Assembly: GCA_024710905.1 (NCBI GenBank)
Contig: JANJTV010000121.1
Span: 1-38,946 of the forward strand
Origin: Anaerolineales bacterium
Lineage (GTDB): Bacteria > Chloroflexota > Anaerolineae > Anaerolineales > Villigracilaceae
Direction: 5' to 3'
Length of the DNA stretch: 38,946 nt
Below the pieces are notes generated by a model. It made no database searches and had not been told where the DNA came from. It saw only the letters and a list, made by a program, of their open reading frames with translations. Within the stretch, counting starts at the first letter, position 1. Each line of letters begins with the position of its first letter. The translations under genes were made by a program, and so were the position numbers. Below, piece after piece: positions 14,879 to 22,065 of this stretch.

Positions 14879-14913
14879 GACGGGTAAAACGGCCAAGCGC
14901 AGTTTTACCCGTC
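14879..14913 (+). terminator. stem-loop after ssb, weak terminator
   Basis: A perfect 12-bp stem (GACGGGTAAAAC with its complement) has an 11-nt loop but no T-tract afterwards. It may pause or process the message rather than end it, leaving ssb partly linked to the next operon. Confidence 0.5.
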
Positions 14914-14946
14914 ATCGTTCCCGCGACTGACTCATAAGGAGGTTAC

Positions 14947-15285
14947 ATGGCTGTCCCTGCTGGAAAACCCTCCACCTCGCTTGAAACGCCTGCCGACTTG
15001 CCCATCACCTATGCCAACCTGGCGCGCATTGCCCATTCCCCGGCAGATATCGTGGTGGATTTTGCCCACCTGCTGCCCGGCGAAACCAACGCCCGCGTCT
15101 CGGCGCGCGTTCTCATGTCGCCGCTCAGCGCTAAACTGCTCCTGCGTGCCCTGGCAGAGAATATTGCCCGCTACGAAGCCGCCTTTGGCGAAATTAAAGT
15201 GCCGCACGCCTCGCTGGCCGACCACTTGTTCAGGCCAATCACCCCACCCGAAGGCCCCACCCCGGGGCAGGACAAATCCGAATGA
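14947..15285 (+). CDS. DUF3467-family protein
   Basis: This 112-residue protein has the core ITYANLARIAHSPADIVVDFAHLLPGETNARVSARVLMSP (listed in part). It matches the DUF3467 pattern YAN-x3-I-x2-S-x2-D-x-x-x-DF followed by an Arg-Val strand. LLLRALAENIARYEAAFG follows as an amphipathic helix. The family is small, widespread in bacteria and archaea and uncharacterised. The start has a strong Shine-Dalgarno (AAGGAGGTTAC). The stop overlaps the start of the translin-like gene (ATGA), so the two are translationally coupled, which suggests a shared function. Confidence 0.82.
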   Translation: MAVPAGKPSTSLETPADLPITYANLARIAHSPADIVVDFAHLLPGETNARVSARVLMSPLSAKLLLRALAENIARYEAAFGEIKVPHASLADHLFRPITPPEGPTPGQDKSE

Positions 15286-15962
15286 ACACCCTCGAAACCC
15301 AGGCAGAACAAATCCGCGCTGAATTTGACGCCCAGACTGCTGCCCGAGACCAGGCCCTGGCCCGCGCCCGCCAGCTCACCCGCCATTGCAGTCAGGCCAT
15401 CCGCGCGGTGCACCGCGACGAAGAAGATGCCATGCAGGAACAACTGGCCGAGGCCCGCAGCCTTGCAGATGCCCTGCGGAGCGACCTGAAAACCTACCCG
15501 GCACTGTATTTTGCCGGTTATACCCAGGATGCGTTAAAGGAGTTTGTAGAAGCCAACACCACCTGCGCATTAATCCAAAACCGCCCGCTGCCGACAGTGG
15601 AAGAACTCCAGGTGGAAGGGAACACTTATCTCAACGGCCTGGCCGAAACAATCGGCGAACTGCGCCGCCGTTGCCTCGACATCCTGCGTAACGGTTATTC
15701 CACCGAAGCCGAGCGCTTATTGACGGCGATGGATGACATCTATGCTGTGCTGGTGACCATGGATTATCCGGACGCCATCACCAACGGCCTGCGCCGTCAG
15801 ACAGATGTAGCTCGCTCGATCATTGAACGAACGCGCGGAGATCTGACCTTTAACCTGCGCGGCGAAGTGCTTACCCGCGCCCTGGCCGAACTCAACCAGA
15901 AAATCACTGGCGAAACCCCACCGCAAGGGCCGCTGCTCAGCCGCCATAGTGAGGAAGATTGA
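15282..15962 (+). CDS. translin/TRAX-like nucleic-acid-binding protein
   Basis: This 226-residue protein is all-helical. Three features match the translin superfamily from memory. KEFVEANTTCALIQ at 86-99 corresponds to the TRAX segment QEYVEA, in which two Glu residues are catalytic (here Glu87 and Glu90). PTVEELQVEGNTYLNGLAET at 104-123 is the linking region. NGLAETIGELRRRCLDIL (118-135) corresponds to the hallmark YLLGVADLTGELMR. A later Asp pair (151/152) could supply the third acidic ligand. Eukaryotic translin/TRAX forms the C3PO ring nuclease, which acts on single-stranded RNA, and archaeal members are known. It is coupled to DUF3467 upstream and lies 3 nt from the membrane-protein gene downstream. 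Confidence 0.72.
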   Translation: MNTLETQAEQIRAEFDAQTAARDQALARARQLTRHCSQAIRAVHRDEEDAMQEQLAEARSLADALRSDLKTYPALYFAGYTQDALKEFVEANTTCALIQNRPLPTVEELQVEGNTYLNGLAETIGELRRRCLDILRNGYSTEAERLLTAMDDIYAVLVTMDYPDAITNGLRRQTDVARSIIERTRGDLTFNLRGEVLTRALAELNQKITGETPPQGPLLSRHSEED

Positions 15963-15965
15963 ACC

Positions 15966-16622
15966 ATGGCCGCCAGGAAGCGTTTTCGCCTGCTGGTTTA
16001 CGAAAACATTCTTAACCGTTGGTGGCCTGCCACGCTGACCATCAGCCTGGTATGCTTCCTGTTTGTTGGCGTGATGTGGGGTTTTGAGTGGTATCACATC
16101 AACCCGGCCGAAAACCCGATCCCCACCCTGCCGCCCTTTGCCGGGGAGTTCCTCATCGCGGCGGGCAGCCTAGGCCTGCTGTTCAGTGTTTTCCTGCTGG
16201 TCGCCCGAAAAAATGCCTATGTCCAGCTCTTCCCCACAACCCTGCGCGTTTCCACCCCCTTCCTGCGCCTAGACATTCCCTACAAGCGCATCAACCGTAC
16301 CCAGACGGCCGAGTTTGGCACATTATTTGCTTCAGCCAAACGTTCCGAGTGGGAAAAAGACATGATTGCCCCGCTCAACCAGAACACTGCCATCCTCCTG
16401 CAACTGACCGCCATGCCCATGCCACAAACCACGCTGCGGCTTTTCCTATCCCGCTACTTTTTTGTGGATAAAACCCCGCACATCGTCCTGCTGGTGGATG
16501 ACTGGATGGCTTTCAGCACCCGCCTCGAGAGCGCCCGCGTGGGCGGCCTGCTGCCTCGCAAAGACGCCAACAAACCCAAGGCCAGTAGCTATGGCCTGCT
16601 CAATGAACTGAAAAAGAAATGA
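15966..16622 (+). CDS. two-helix membrane protein with PH-like soluble part, function unknown
   Basis: This 218-residue protein has two predicted transmembrane helices (about 22-40, TLTISLVCFLFVGVMWGF; about 60-82, GEFLIAAGSLGLLFSVFLLV). Next comes a strand-rich region starting YVQLFPTTLRVSTPFLRL. Its order of strands (Y-V-Q-L-F-P-T-x-L-R-V) resembles bacterial PH-domain membrane proteins. The C-terminus is basic. I do not recognise a named family. It starts 3 nt after the translin-like gene and overlaps the DNPH1-like gene by 4 bp, so it belongs firmly to this operon. Confidence 0.7.
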   Translation: MAARKRFRLLVYENILNRWWPATLTISLVCFLFVGVMWGFEWYHINPAENPIPTLPPFAGEFLIAAGSLGLLFSVFLLVARKNAYVQLFPTTLRVSTPFLRLDIPYKRINRTQTAEFGTLFASAKRSEWEKDMIAPLNQNTAILLQLTAMPMPQTTLRLFLSRYFFVDKTPHIVLLVDDWMAFSTRLESARVGGLLPRKDANKPKASSYGLLNELKKK

Positions 16623-17044
16623 ACATTTATTTTGCCTGCTCCATCACTGGGGGCCGCGAGTTCGAGGCCGTCTTCCAAACCCTGGTTAATATTATGTTGG
16701 CCAACGGGCACACCGTGCCAACAGCCATGCTTGCCACCCCGGCCGTCCGTGAACTGGAAGTACTGGCCCAACCCCGCGAAGTCTACCAGCGTGACATCAC
16801 CTGGCTGGAAAATGCGGATGTGCTGGTGGCTGAAGTCAGCACGCCCTCACATGGCGTGGGCTATGAAATTGGCTACGCCCTCGGGCTGGGCAAGCCTGTG
16901 CTTTGCCTCCATCAAAAGGGGAGAACCGTCTCCAAGATGATCACCGGCAACTCGCACCCGCTGCTTCGGGTTGCCCCTTATGAAACCGTTGCTCAGGCTG
17001 AAATCGTTTTGATGGCGTACCTGTCCGAACTGCAGTTATTGTGA
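16619..17044 (+). CDS. DNPH1/Rcl-like 2'-deoxynucleotide N-hydrolase
   Basis: This 141-residue protein has the nucleoside 2-deoxyribosyltransferase fold. The N-terminal IYFACSITGGRE matches the GSIRGGR loop of DNPH1. QRDITWLENADVLVAEVS contains Asp59. SHGVGYEIGYALGLGKPVLCL carries Glu83, the equivalent of the catalytic Glu in GVGYE. DNPH1 cleaves the N-glycosidic bond of 2'-deoxynucleoside 5'-monophosphates and in animals removes damaged nucleotides such as hydroxymethyl-dUMP. The overall layout matches DNPH1 better than long nucleoside deoxyribosyltransferases. It is the last gene of the operon. Confidence 0.85.
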   Translation: MNIYFACSITGGREFEAVFQTLVNIMLANGHTVPTAMLATPAVRELEVLAQPREVYQRDITWLENADVLVAEVSTPSHGVGYEIGYALGLGKPVLCLHQKGRTVSKMITGNSHPLLRVAPYETVAQAEIVLMAYLSELQLL

Positions 17045-17048
17045 ATTT

Positions 17049-17069
17049 TGTCACTAATATTTTATGACA
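17049..17069. promoter_or_regulatory. TGTCA-N11-TGACA inverted repeat
   Basis: A perfect 5-bp dyad with an AT-rich 11-nt centre lies just after the DNPH1-like stop codon and about 60 nt upstream of the candidate small RNA. It has operator-like geometry, but nothing links it to a specific regulator. Confidence 0.3.
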
Positions 17070-17109
17070 TCTGCCAATGGAGGCCATCGCCTGCCTGAAG
17101 TAAGATAGA

Positions 17110-17234
17110 TACAGGTAAACACAAAAGAAACAGCATGCTTCTGCTGTCTCCTCCTTTGGCGAAGGTTGCCGTCGAGTCCTCCCCTCGGCGGCAACGACGC
17201 TTAAAAAACAAATCCCCGCGCAGGGGATTTTTCT
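17110..17234 (+). ncRNA. candidate anti-Shine-Dalgarno small RNA
   Basis: This noncoding stretch lies between convergent genes and has the layout of a trans-acting small RNA. A 6-bp hairpin (17130-17135 with 17142-17147) comes first. It is followed by a single-stranded CTCCTCCTTT (17148-17157), whose CCTCCTTT equals the anti-SD tail of 16S rRNA. Next is a 12-bp hairpin (17165-17176 with 17184-17195, one G-T pair) with TCCTCCC exposed in its loop. Last is an 8-bp terminator with T-tract (17210-17234). Two exposed CU-rich stretches are typical of regulators that mask ribosome-binding sites, such as LhrC- or 6C-type RNAs. No convincing -35/-10 pair was found; TAAGAT at 17101-17106 is the best -10. 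It could instead be a processed 3' end of the DNPH1 operon. Confidence 0.5.
17210..17230. terminator. bidirectional rho-independent terminator
   Basis: An AAATCCCC/GGGGATTT stem with GCGCA loop is followed by TTTC on the plus strand and preceded by AAAAAACA, which gives a T-tract on the minus strand. It ends the plus-strand transcript and the histidine-kinase transcript that stops at 17241. Confidence 0.85.
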
Positions 17235-17240
17235 GTTCAT

Positions 17241-19166
17241 TTACTCGGGTTTTTCAGCAGGCAGCAAGATGAAAAAGGTTGTGCCCTGCCCCACGGCTGA
17301 TTCCAGCCAGATGCGCCCGCCGTGGCTTTCAACAATCGATTTTACGATCGCCAACCCTAGCCCGGTGCCCTGCACGCCCCGCGGCGCATTGCTGGCGCGG
17401 TAGAACTTTTCAAAGATATGCGCCTGGTCGGGTAGTGGAATGCCAACACCGGTATCGCTGATCTTAATAATTAAGTGATCCTCCTCGCTTTTCATGTCAA
17501 CCGTCACCTGCCCACCTTCAGTCGTGTATTTGATTGCATTTACCAACAGGTTGTCTACCACCTGGCGCAGGCGGATCGGGTTGCCGCGTACATTGGGCAG
17601 CGGTTCGGTAAGATTACAAGTGATCGTAATGGATTTTTCGATGGCCTGCTGCTGCAGGTTATCCACGGTATGGTGAACAATCGTTTGCAAGGTAACCAGA
17701 TCTTGATGTTGATCGTACCCGGCTTCAATACGACCAAGGTCCAGCAGGTCGTTCACCAGGCCGGTGATGTTGTTGACACTATTTTGTACGTGATTAACAA
17801 AGGTTTTTTGCTGGTCGTTCAGCGGGCCAACCCGGTCGAGTAATTCCACATAGCCCATGATGGCTGTCAGTGGGGAACGCAGGTCATGCGAAATGGTATG
17901 AATGAAGTCGCTTTTCAGGCGATCGAGCATTTTAAGGTGGGTGATGTCTTCAATTGCGATTACCGCGCCAACCCCATTAATTGGTGTGTATTGCAGGTTG
18001 AAAACTCGCCCATCTTCAAAAGATAACTCGTGGTGCTTCAGTGGATTACCTCGGATCGACTCAATTTGCTCGTTGAAGCTGTGGTCCGTGATGGCTTCGC
18101 TGATCGGTACGCCGATCAGGTTCTTCATGCCCAGCCCAAAGGCGCGCCGCGCCACCGGGTTAATCAACATAATGCGGCTTTCCTGGTCAATCAGGATCAC
18201 GCCATCCTGCACATTGGTCAGGGCGGCATCCAACTTTGCGCGTTCTTTTTCAGTGGCTTCAAACAACTGCGCATTGCGAATGGAAATCGCTGCATAATCA
18301 GCCAGCACTGCAATAAACAACTCGTTGTGTGGTGTAAATGGGCGTTTATTTTGCTTGTTGATGACGCCCAGCACACCGGCTACCTGCCCTCTGGTAAAAA
18401 TCGGCGCATAGATCAGGGCAAACGTATCTGCATTTGCTTTTCGCCCCCCGGGGCTGTCCGCTGAATAATTGACCGGTTTGCCGCCCATGATCACTTCCAG
18501 TGCCAGTTCGTCTTTGATCGATTCGGAAGCAATCCTTGCTTTCTCGCTTGAACCATCCCAGATGGCACGCAACACCAGGTTCTGGCCCAACTCGTCCACC
18601 AACATCAAGAGGCCCTCATTGGCCCCGGTCAACTGCACAGCCGAGGTAACCACATTGCTCAGCACATCATCCAGCGCCAGTGACCCGTGAATGTTCTTGC
18701 CCAGCCGCACCAGGCTTTCCATTTCACTGACCCGTTTTTCCAGCGAGGCCGTTGTGCGGCGCACTTCCCGGCGAACCCAGTCGCCCATCAGTTCGGCGCG
18801 TTTTTTGCTTTCCTTGATGGAGTTGACGATCTGGTCCACTTGCACCGGCGGGGCAACCACATCGCGCAGGCCTGCCCGCATGGCTTTCTTATAAATCACC
18901 GGGTCGTCTCGGTCAGCAAACAGGACGACGGGCAGGGTCGGGAAGCGATCCAGCACCTCGGTAGCCAGCTTCAGGCCGTCGACACCTTGCAGGGTCTGGC
19001 TGACCAATAATAACGATGGGCTGGTTTCCATCAAGATTGCATCCAGCCGATCCTTGCTGCTTGCCAGGGCGACATCAAAATTTGAACCGCGTAAAGCCCG
19101 CTCCAGCAGGTGCAGGGTGGGCAAGTCTTCCATGGCAAGAAGGATTAAATCGTTATTGTTCGACAT
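17241..19166 (-). CDS. hybrid sensor histidine kinase with degenerate receiver, GAF and PAS domains
   Basis: This 641-residue protein has domains in the following order. A receiver-like domain occupies about 1-120, a coiled linker follows, then a GAF domain (about 155-305), a PAS domain (about 312-410), HisKA and HATPase_c. The phospho-accepting His427 lies in FIHTISHDLRSPLTAI. ATPase boxes are NLLVNAIKYT, DTGVGIP and GTGLGLAIV. The receiver lacks the phospho-acceptor: Ser56 stands where Asp is expected (LLLVSQTL) and the acidic pair is reduced to AMED. There is no transmembrane segment, so it is a cytoplasmic sensor. It lies 23 nt behind the related receiver-GAF gene and probably works with it. 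Confidence 0.93.
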   Translation of the reverse strand: MSNNNDLILLAMEDLPTLHLLERALRGSNFDVALASSKDRLDAILMETSPSLLLVSQTLQGVDGLKLATEVLDRFPTLPVVLFADRDDPVIYKKAMRAGLRDVVAPPVQVDQIVNSIKESKKRAELMGDWVRREVRRTTASLEKRVSEMESLVRLGKNIHGSLALDDVLSNVVTSAVQLTGANEGLLMLVDELGQNLVLRAIWDGSSEKARIASESIKDELALEVIMGGKPVNYSADSPGGRKANADTFALIYAPIFTRGQVAGVLGVINKQNKRPFTPHNELFIAVLADYAAISIRNAQLFEATEKERAKLDAALTNVQDGVILIDQESRIMLINPVARRAFGLGMKNLIGVPISEAITDHSFNEQIESIRGNPLKHHELSFEDGRVFNLQYTPINGVGAVIAIEDITHLKMLDRLKSDFIHTISHDLRSPLTAIMGYVELLDRVGPLNDQQKTFVNHVQNSVNNITGLVNDLLDLGRIEAGYDQHQDLVTLQTIVHHTVDNLQQQAIEKSITITCNLTEPLPNVRGNPIRLRQVVDNLLVNAIKYTTEGGQVTVDMKSEEDHLIIKISDTGVGIPLPDQAHIFEKFYRASNAPRGVQGTGLGLAIVKSIVESHGGRIWLESAVGQGTTFFILLPAEKPE

Positions 19167-19189
19167 CCAGAGTACTTAAACCCGCAGGG

Positions 19190-20347
19190 TTATTTTGGTT
19201 GTGTGGCCTGCTGGGTTGTAATGAACATGATTCGTTTGAGCGCTGTTTGCATTGTCTCGAGGGCTTTTTTCTGTTCCTCGCTAACTGGCCCCATTTTTCC
19301 ATTAAGCATTGCATCCAGCGGCAGGGCGGCTGCCTGCACATTTAATTGTACATCGTTGCGCAAATTTTGCAGCAGTTCATTCTTGCGTTGTTCCCCGGCT
19401 TGCGCCCCACTGGCCGACTGGCTGAGTGCCTGGAACAAGCGGGCATTAACCAGCGAAATGGAAGCGTAATCGGCGATGGCCTCCACCAGGCTTTGTTCGT
19501 GCGGGCTAAAAACCACATCTTTTTTGCGTACCAGTGTCACCAGCCCGATGGTCTCTTTTTGTACTTTCACCGGGGCCACCAGCGCCGAAAGCCCCAAACT
19601 CGAGAGCTTGAATTTTTTGACCGGTTCGCCGTGAATGATCAGCGTCTCGGCAGACATGGCCACCAGGGTACTTACACCGTCATCCAGAGGCTGGTTAAGT
19701 TTCTTTGCCCAGGCCTCGGGCAGGCCGCGCGAGGCTGCCAGCAGGTATTGGCCGGTCTTTTCATCTTTCAGGGTCAGCCAGCCCATGTCGGCTTGCGAAA
19801 CAGAAGTGGCCGCATCGACAATTTTTTCAAACAACAGGCGCTGGTCGGTAATTGAAATCACCGCCTTGCCAACTGCAAAAATGGCCGTCAGGTCACGCAA
19901 GCGCAGTTGTAATTCATCATTGGTGGCTTTGATTTGCTGCTCAAGGCGCTGGCGTTCGCGGGCTTCATGGCCCTGCTTCACCGCACGCTCTACCACAGAG
20001 AGCACTTCCGCCTCGCGCACCGGGCGCATCAGGTAATCTACTGCGCCAAGCCTGAAGGTTTGCACCAGCTCAAGTTCCTTGCCTTTTTCGGCCATAATGA
20101 TGACCGGTGTATTGATTCCCTGGGATGAAAACGCCACCAGCAAGTCTTTCCCGCTCAGGCCGGGCAGGGACATCTCTGCAAGGATGACATCCGGCTGGAA
20201 TTGTAAGGCTTGTTTAATAGCACTGGCGCCATCCGTTGCCACAACCACCTGGTAGCCCAACGGTATAAGCACTTGGCGGCCAATCAGATCGCTGGAATCA
20301 GGGTCGCTGTCAATGACGAGGATGCGGTCTGCGCGGGTTGGTTTCAT
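19190..20347 (-). CDS. receiver-GAF protein with phosphomimetic Glu
   Basis: The protein has 385 residues from the ATG at 20347. The receiver (about 7-125) begins RILVIDSDPDSSD, but Glu58 (VILAEMSLPG) replaces the phospho-accepting Asp. Asp-to-Glu often mimics the phosphorylated state. YLMRPVREAE carries Arg where the conserved Lys of the KP motif is usual. A coiled linker is followed by a GAF domain (about 165-315), AIFAVGKAVISITDQRLL to SISLVNARLFQALS. The last 70 residues are helical and contain PLDAMLNGKMGPVSEEQKKALETM (in outline), which resembles a dimerisation helix pair without the kinase His. It is co-directional with the kinase at 17241. A TATCAT box lies 9 nt before the ATG. Confidence 0.88.
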   Translation of the reverse strand: MKPTRADRILVIDSDPDSSDLIGRQVLIPLGYQVVVATDGASAIKQALQFQPDVILAEMSLPGLSGKDLLVAFSSQGINTPVIIMAEKGKELELVQTFRLGAVDYLMRPVREAEVLSVVERAVKQGHEARERQRLEQQIKATNDELQLRLRDLTAIFAVGKAVISITDQRLLFEKIVDAATSVSQADMGWLTLKDEKTGQYLLAASRGLPEAWAKKLNQPLDDGVSTLVAMSAETLIIHGEPVKKFKLSSLGLSALVAPVKVQKETIGLVTLVRKKDVVFSPHEQSLVEAIADYASISLVNARLFQALSQSASGAQAGEQRKNELLQNLRNDVQLNVQAAALPLDAMLNGKMGPVSEEQKKALETMQTALKRIMFITTQQATQPK

Positions 20348-20414
20348 TAAGTTTTTATGATAACATGAATCATCGCCCACCTTAAGAAATTAAGATTCTT
20401 GTAAAGGCCAGCCC

Positions 20415-22001
20415 ATGCTGCCCAGCCTGAACCCCCCTCCCGTGCTCCTGGAGCGTTTCCTGCCCCCGCTGGCAGATGCAAACGACCCTGGCTGGTTGGG
20501 GCTGTCACTTGCGCCGGGGAACTGGATTTTGGACCCATTTGGCGCCTCACCACAATTGGATGTGCTGCTGGCAAAAGCCGGTTATCGCGTGCTGGTAACG
20601 GCAGGCAACCCTGTGGCGCGCTTCCTGATTGACCTGGTGGCTCACCCGCCCGAAGCGAGCGACCTGCTGGCCGCCCTCGGCGGCCTGGCTGCCGAACGCA
20701 AGGAAGATGCCCGACTCGAAACCCACCTGAAGGACCTGTATAAAACCCGTTGCGATCAATGCCATCAGGATGTTTCTGCGGAAACCTTCATCTGGGATAA
20801 AAAGGCCAACCAACCGATCTATAAGGTTTATCACTGCCAAAACTGCAATACCAATGGAGAATTCCCCGCTACAAAAGAGGATATCGAATTGGCCGAGCAG
20901 TGGGCGCGTTCCGAGCCGTTGCACCGTGCTCGCGCGCTGGGCCGTGTGGCTGACCTCGACGATCCGGAACGCGAGTTTGCTGAAGAAGCCCTCAGCATTT
21001 ACACCCCCCGCACCATTTATGCCATCGGCACGTTAATCAACCGGCTGGATGCGCTGCAAATGAGTCCTGAACGCCGCCGCTGCCTGATGGCCCTGCTGCT
21101 GCATGCCTTTGATGCTTGTAATGCGCTCTGGCCGCAGCAGGGGGAACGGGCACGCCCAAAAAGTCTGCAAACACCCAACCTGTTCCGCGAGAACAACATC
21201 TGGTTGGCGCTGCAACAGGGGCTGGGACTCTTCCAGGATGCCGGGAAACAGGCCGGGGGCAGCCCGCTGGTAACTCTCTGGCCGGAGGAACCTCCCGAAG
21301 GCGGCGGAATCTGCATTTTCGAGGGGCCGCTGCGCGAATTATCCGATCAGGTGCAAGATGTTCCCATCCGCGCAGTGTTGGGGGCTGCGCCGCGCCCCAA
21401 CCAGGCGTTTTGGACGCTTTCGGCGTTGTGGGCAGGCTGGTTGTGGGGACGTGAGGCGGTGGGGCCTTTCAGGGCGGTGCTGCGTCGCCGCCGGTATGAC
21501 TGGCAGTTCCAGGCGGAGGCCCTGCGCGCGTTGATGCAAAACCTGACCGCGATGCTGCCTGAAAGGCCGTCGTATACCTGCCTGGTGTGCGAGCCCGAGC
21601 CGTCTTTTCATACTGTATTGATTCTGGCCGGGGCGGCTGGCGGCTGGGCGTTTGCAGGAGGTGAGAGTGTGGGCGGGGTGGATGTTCTGCGCTGGCAGGG
21701 CGGGCTGGCAAGGAAGAAGCGCCTGTCAGCGGATGTAAATTTTGTCCGGAAGGCGCTACGGGAGAAGTTGTTGGTCGAGGCGCGGCCAGTGCCGTATCTT
21801 GTGTTGCATCGGGTGGCGCTGGCGGCCCTGGCAGGCAAGCAGATGATCAGTTGGTCTGTGAATGGTGTGGCGGAGCTGGATCGGCTGGTGGAGCAGGCGC
21901 TGGAATCTGACGAGTTTGTGGATGTGGAACAGCGCGCCAGCCCGGTCAACGGGGTGTGGGGATTGAAGAAGTGGCAGGCGAAAGAACTGTTCGATGGGTG
22001 A
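20415..22001 (+). CDS. DNA-methylase-like protein with missing catalytic motif
   Basis: This 528-residue protein has an N-terminal SAM-site-like stretch, ILDPFGASPQLDVLLAKAGY (39-57). It resembles motif I of adenine-specific DNA methylases (DPFxGxG) but lacks the second glycine, and is followed by GNPVARF like the NPVA motif. A zinc knuckle CDQC...CQNC (Cys113, 116, 141, 144) interrupts the fold, as in DUF1156-type methylases. IYTPRTIYAIGTLINRLDAL follows. The catalytic (D/N)PP(Y/F) motif is expected before PNQAFWTLSALW, but the sequence reads GAAPRPNQAFW (323-333). The scaffold is therefore a methyltransferase, but amino-methyl transfer looks unlikely. The C-terminus is of unknown function. 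It stands alone between a divergent and a convergent gene. Confidence 0.62.
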   Translation: MLPSLNPPPVLLERFLPPLADANDPGWLGLSLAPGNWILDPFGASPQLDVLLAKAGYRVLVTAGNPVARFLIDLVAHPPEASDLLAALGGLAAERKEDARLETHLKDLYKTRCDQCHQDVSAETFIWDKKANQPIYKVYHCQNCNTNGEFPATKEDIELAEQWARSEPLHRARALGRVADLDDPEREFAEEALSIYTPRTIYAIGTLINRLDALQMSPERRRCLMALLLHAFDACNALWPQQGERARPKSLQTPNLFRENNIWLALQQGLGLFQDAGKQAGGSPLVTLWPEEPPEGGGICIFEGPLRELSDQVQDVPIRAVLGAAPRPNQAFWTLSALWAGWLWGREAVGPFRAVLRRRRYDWQFQAEALRALMQNLTAMLPERPSYTCLVCEPEPSFHTVLILAGAAGGWAFAGGESVGGVDVLRWQGGLARKKRLSADVNFVRKALREKLLVEARPVPYLVLHRVALAALAGKQMISWSVNGVAELDRLVEQALESDEFVDVEQRASPVNGVWGLKKWQAKELFDG

Positions 22002-22023
22002 TTGATGATTTAACCGAATGGTT

Positions 22024-22065
22024 AATCGAATAACCTCCGGGAGATTTCCCGGAGGTTATTCGATT
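22024..22065. terminator. 18-bp perfect stem-loop between convergent genes
   Basis: A perfect 18-bp stem (22024-22041 with 22048-22065) and a 6-nt loop directly abut the PBP stop codon at 22066. There is no T-tract on either strand, so it may act as a 3'-stabilising or pausing hairpin as well as a terminator. Confidence 0.7.

Noticed and set aside
17062-17136. 24-residue minus-strand ORF (MLFLLCLPVS...) with AAAGGAGGAG upstream
   Set aside because: Its ribosome-binding box is the complement of the anti-SD stretch of the small-RNA candidate. It lies after the kinase terminator with no promoter, and the spacing to ATG is 11 nt. Possible but not supported.
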